Shown: positions 61,440-64,000 of the stretch, one piece after another
How positions within the stretch are numbered: the first letter of the stretch is position 1
Layout: the number at the start of each line of letters is the position of its first letter
From: Pseudomonadota bacterium
Lineage (GTDB): Bacteria; Pseudomonadota; Alphaproteobacteria; Rhizobiales; Rhizobiaceae
Assembly: GCA_023404095.1 (NCBI GenBank)
Contig: JAEYDD010000032.1
Span: 1-64,000 of the forward strand
Direction: 5' to 3'
DNA length: 64,000 nucleotides
Notes under the pieces: generated by a model
The model's input: only the letters and a program-made list of their open reading frames with translations
Told to the model about the DNA's origin: nothing
Databases searched by the model: none
Program-made: the position numbers and the translations under genes

Positions 61440-62435
61440 ATGACATCGACGAACGGGGCCACGACATCGCGCATTGCCCGCAGGTTCTGGCTTCTCGGCC
61501 TGGGCATCGTCCTGTTCGTCGCCGCATATACCGCAGCCTGGTTCTACGGCGCCGACCGGCTCGGCAACTATGTCAGAAGCCAGATGTCGGATGCCGACGT
61601 CTCGCTCGCCTGCGCCGGGCTGGACGTGAAGGGGTTTCCCTTCCGCATCGGCGTCTTTTGCGATGCGATCGGCATCGACGACAAACGCACCGGCACGTCT
61701 GCAAGCTTCGGCGCCGTGCGCTCGGCAGCCCAGGTCTACCGTCCGGGCCATGCCGTCCTCGAAATCGACGGCCCCGCGCAGATCCGCGTCTCGCCGGATC
61801 TTGCCCTCACCGCGGACTGGGATCTCCTGCACGCCAGCGCGGTCGCCGGCACCGGCGGTCTCGACCGCACCTCGATCGCCCATGACGGACTGAAAGGAAC
61901 GTTCACCGCAGGCAGGGCCGATGTGAACCTCGCGTTTTCCGCCCGCCACGGCGAAGCGCATGCCCGCCGGAACGACGAAGCGCTCGACGTCGCGCTTTCC
62001 GCCGACGGGTTGAACCTTAACGTGTCCGACACCGCCATACCGCAGGTGGACGTGGCACTCGATGCAACGATCGCCAACGCCGCCGACTGGCTGAACGACG
62101 GGCCTCCGACGACCGCGCCGCATGGCACGAAGGGAGAGCTGCACAACTTCAGTCTCGTGTTCGCCAACGGCAGCAATGCCGCGCTTTCCGGCCCCTACGA
62201 AGTCGATGACAAGGGGCGGCTGTCGGGCAATTTCCAGGTTCAGGTGAAGGGTATCGACGCAGTCCGCGATGCCATCGCCGAGGCTTTTCCCGAGATTGCG
62301 GAGACCGCCTCGAGTGTTGCAAGCACCATCCGCAGCCTCTCCGGCGGCAAGGACGAGGCCAGCGTCAAGCTCAGGGTCAGGGACGGCGTCGTCTACCTCG
62401 GCATCATTCCCCTGGCCGCAATCCCGCCGCTCTGA
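61440..62435 (+). CDS. DUF2125 domain protein
   Basis: 331-residue protein with an N-terminal signal anchor (FWLLGLGIVLFVAAYTAAWFYGA) and a periplasmic domain of repeated beta-strands (GFPFRIGVFCDAIGI, FSLVFANGSNAALSGP). The family is confined largely to alphaproteobacteria and its role is unknown. An upstream GTG at 61431 adds three residues. It converges with tyrC with 6 bases between the stops. Confidence 0.9.
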   Translation: MTSTNGATTSRIARRFWLLGLGIVLFVAAYTAAWFYGADRLGNYVRSQMSDADVSLACAGLDVKGFPFRIGVFCDAIGIDDKRTGTSASFGAVRSAAQVYRPGHAVLEIDGPAQIRVSPDLALTADWDLLHASAVAGTGGLDRTSIAHDGLKGTFTAGRADVNLAFSARHGEAHARRNDEALDVALSADGLNLNVSDTAIPQVDVALDATIANAADWLNDGPPTTAPHGTKGELHNFSLVFANGSNAALSGPYEVDDKGRLSGNFQVQVKGIDAVRDAIAEAFPEIAETASSVASTIRSLSGGKDEASVKLRVRDGVVYLGIIPLAAIPPL

Positions 62436-62441
62436 CAGAGG

Positions 62442-63371
62442 CTACTTTTCCGGCGCGGCATCCGGGCGACCGAAGTTGGCTGCCGCCGTGTCCTGCCCCG
62501 CATCGATGATCGACCGCCGGATGGCGCGCGTTCGCGTGAAGAGATCGAACAGCTTTTCGCCGTCGCCCCAGCGGATCGCGCGCTGCAGATAGGCCAGATC
62601 CTCGGAGAACCGCGCCAGCATCTCGAGAATGGCATCCTTGTTATGCAGGCAGACGTCGCGCCACATCGTCGGATCGGACGCAGCCAGTCGGGTGAAGTCG
62701 CGGAAGCCCGAGGCGGAATACTTGATGACCTCCGATTCGGTCACCGTCTCCAGGTCGTCCGCCGTGCCCACGATGTTATAGGCAATAATGTGCGGCAGGT
62801 GCGACACGATCGCCAGCACCTTGTCGTGGTGCTCGGTGTCCATCTCGTCCACCTTCGAGCCGAGCGCTTCCCAGAAGGCGGCAAGGCGCCGCTTGGCGGC
62901 CTTGTCGGTACCGTGCACCGGCGTCAGGATACACCAGCGCCCGCGGAAAAGCTCGGCGAAACCGGCATCGGGACCGGAATGCTCGGTACCGGCGAGCGGA
63001 TGGCCCGGAATGAAGTGGACGCCCTTCGGGATATGCGGCAGCATCTGCGCGACCACGGACGCCTTGGTGGAGCCGACGTCCGTGATGATGGCGCCGGGCT
63101 TGAGGTTCGGGGCAATCTGCTGGGCGACGCTGCCCGACGCACCGACCGGAACGGAGACGATGACGAGATCGGCGTTGCGGACCGCTTCCGCCGCATCCAG
63201 GTGATATTCGGTACCAAGTTCCAGTTCACGCGCCCGCTCGAGCGTCTCTTCGCTACGCGTTGCGATCGCGACCGACTGGGCCAGGCCCTGAGTTTTAACC
63301 GCGCGTGCGATGGATGAACCGATGAGGCCGATACCGATCAGCGCAATCTTGTCAAACTGTTGATCCGCCAT
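62442..63371 (-). CDS. tyrC: Prephenate/arogenate dehydrogenase
   Basis: NAD(P)-dependent oxidative decarboxylation toward tyrosine. The 309-residue protein has the dinucleotide motif GIGLIGSS from residue 13, DVGSTKASVV, the catalytic-region FIPGHPLAGTEHSGPD and the C-terminal helical dimer domain. The chosen ATG (M-A-D-Q-Q-F-D-K) lies at normal distance from the motif. The methyltransferase gene lies upstream on the same strand. Confidence 0.94.
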   Translation of the reverse strand: MADQQFDKIALIGIGLIGSSIARAVKTQGLAQSVAIATRSEETLERARELELGTEYHLDAAEAVRNADLVIVSVPVGASGSVAQQIAPNLKPGAIITDVGSTKASVVAQMLPHIPKGVHFIPGHPLAGTEHSGPDAGFAELFRGRWCILTPVHGTDKAAKRRLAAFWEALGSKVDEMDTEHHDKVLAIVSHLPHIIAYNIVGTADDLETVTESEVIKYSASGFRDFTRLAASDPTMWRDVCLHNKDAILEMLARFSEDLAYLQRAIRWGDGEKLFDLFTRTRAIRRSIIDAGQDTAAANFGRPDAAPEK

Positions 63372-63433
63372 GCCTGCCGCCCTTGTTCCGGATAGGAGCC
63401 CGCCTGCGTCGAGGCGGGATGGTGGAGCAGCCA

Positions 63434-64000
63434 TTACCGGCGCGGCGGAGGATTGTCGAGGGGCCTGCGCGGCAAGGCCGACCGCGTCGATGGCACGCCC
63501 GATGGCGCAAGCACGGGAACGAAGACGCGACGCGAAGCGCGGGCGGCCACCGGCAGTCCCTGGTAGAGCCGCTTCTGCGCCTCGACGATGAGGACTCCGG
63601 AAAACATCGGCCAGAGCCATCGCCCCAGCCGCTCGAAGGCGCCGCGCAGCTTCTGGATGCTGCGGTGCTTGGACGGGGGAAAGAACAACGCCTCGGCGCT
63701 GGCGCCCGGCGTGAAGTTGGTCTCGCGCAAAAGATGCGTCAACTGGCTACGCGAATAAGGACGGCCGGAGCCGAAGGGGGTGTGCTCCATTCGCGCCCAG
63801 ACGCCGCGACGGTTCGGCACGACGATCACGAGCCGGCCTCCGGGAGCCAGCACCCGCCACAGCTCCTTCATCGTCTCGCGCGGGTTTTCCGCAAATTCCA
63901 GCGAGTGCACCATCAGGATGCGGTCGATGGACGAGTCAGGCAGCGGCAGTTCCTCGTCGAAGACCAGCGCGGTGGCAGATGCCTCGCCCACCGGCCAGTT
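63434..64000 (-). CDS. Class I SAM-dependent methyltransferase (C-terminal part; cut by window end)
   Basis: 189 codons of a longer gene whose 5' end lies beyond base 64000. The visible part holds the second half of a methyltransferase domain: LPLPDSSIDRILMVHSLEF, the motif LWRVLAPGGRLVIVVPN, RRGVWARMEHTPFGSGRPYS, and a Pro/Arg-rich tail. The SAM-binding glycine loop must be in the missing part. In rhizobia this gene commonly lies beside gloB and tyrC. Confidence 0.87.
   Translation of the reverse strand, partial: NWPVGEASATALVFDEELPLPDSSIDRILMVHSLEFAENPRETMKELWRVLAPGGRLVIVVPNRRGVWARMEHTPFGSGRPYSRSQLTHLLRETNFTPGASAEALFFPPSKHRSIQKLRGAFERLGRWLWPMFSGVLIVEAQKRLYQGLPVAARASRRVFVPVLAPSGVPSTRSALPRRPLDNPPPRR

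Overview
The window is a 64 kb piece of GC-rich chromosome from an alphaproteobacterium, most likely a member of the Rhizobiaceae (Sinorhizobium/Ensifer/Rhizobium type). This rests on gene content and order recalled from that group: DUF4167 next to prmC-prfA-ptsP-lysC; argJ behind a PpiC-type isomerase and divergent from secA; cpdR-hpt next to ftsEX; argH-lptM-lysA-TIGR02302; and a RIME-like palindromic element between etfB and etfA. Species is not determinable by eye. Almost all of the sequence is coding, gaps are short, and I saw no insertion sequence, integrase, prophage, CRISPR array or toxin-antitoxin pair.

Layout. 0.3-12 kb: an envelope M23 peptidase, then a long minus-strand run of clpB, a DUF4167 protein with an 11-Asn tract, prmC, prfA, ptsP (EI-Ntr) and lysC. 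12-16.7 kb: a LysR regulator with a probable divergent DUF1127-like small gene, a SnoaL-like protein, ubiG, and a minus-strand series of DUF3291, DUF1178, a nitrilase-family amidase and grxC. 17-19.4 kb: comF, divergent from an NDUFAF5-like methyltransferase, then a 56-residue Flp-type pilin gene (18699-18869) and a small membrane protein. 19.4-25.8 kb: mutT, GNAT, argJ and a PpiC-type isomerase on the minus strand, divergent from secA. 25.9-33.4 kb: a flippase with a BioF2-like acetyltransferase, an acyl-CoA synthetase, a BON protein, a class III cyclase, a TerC protein and an ion channel. 33.7-41.1 kb: tRNA-Leu(CAA), yqaA, dsbB, an HNH nuclease, a HhH-GPD glycosylase, gluQ, a YihY/BrkB protein, an SDR, a HIG1-like protein, a PduO adenosyltransferase and a rhomboid protease. 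41.1-48.1 kb: etfBA and 3-hydroxybutyryl-CoA dehydrogenase, then a sulfate ABC importer. 48.1-64 kb: tlpA/argH, lptM, lysA, TIGR02302, DUF1349, cpdR, hpt, ftsEX, ydcF, plsC, chaC, DUF2125, tyrC and a methyltransferase cut by the window end.

Functional themes. Several genes serve the envelope and division (M23, ftsEX, ydcF, plsC, secA, TIGR02302, lptM, flippase, PpiC, dsbB, tlpA). Others serve amino-acid synthesis (lysC, lysA, argJ, argH, tyrC), sulfur uptake, electron transfer from acyl-CoA oxidation (etfBA, hbd), translation and its fidelity (prfA, prmC, gluQ), and cell-cycle proteolysis (cpdR, clpB).

The window is mostly conserved core genome, and I did not find a convincing new multi-gene system. 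The observations most worth following are regulatory or small. They are a long palindrome embedded in an apparent promoter upstream of etfBA; a hairpin holding the Shine-Dalgarno of an acyl-CoA synthetase in its loop; a Flp pilin gene away from any visible tad/cpa genes; a LysR-type dyad between a LysR gene and a DUF1127-like gene; a four-stem mosaic element between etfB and etfA; and an ion channel with a departing selectivity filter.
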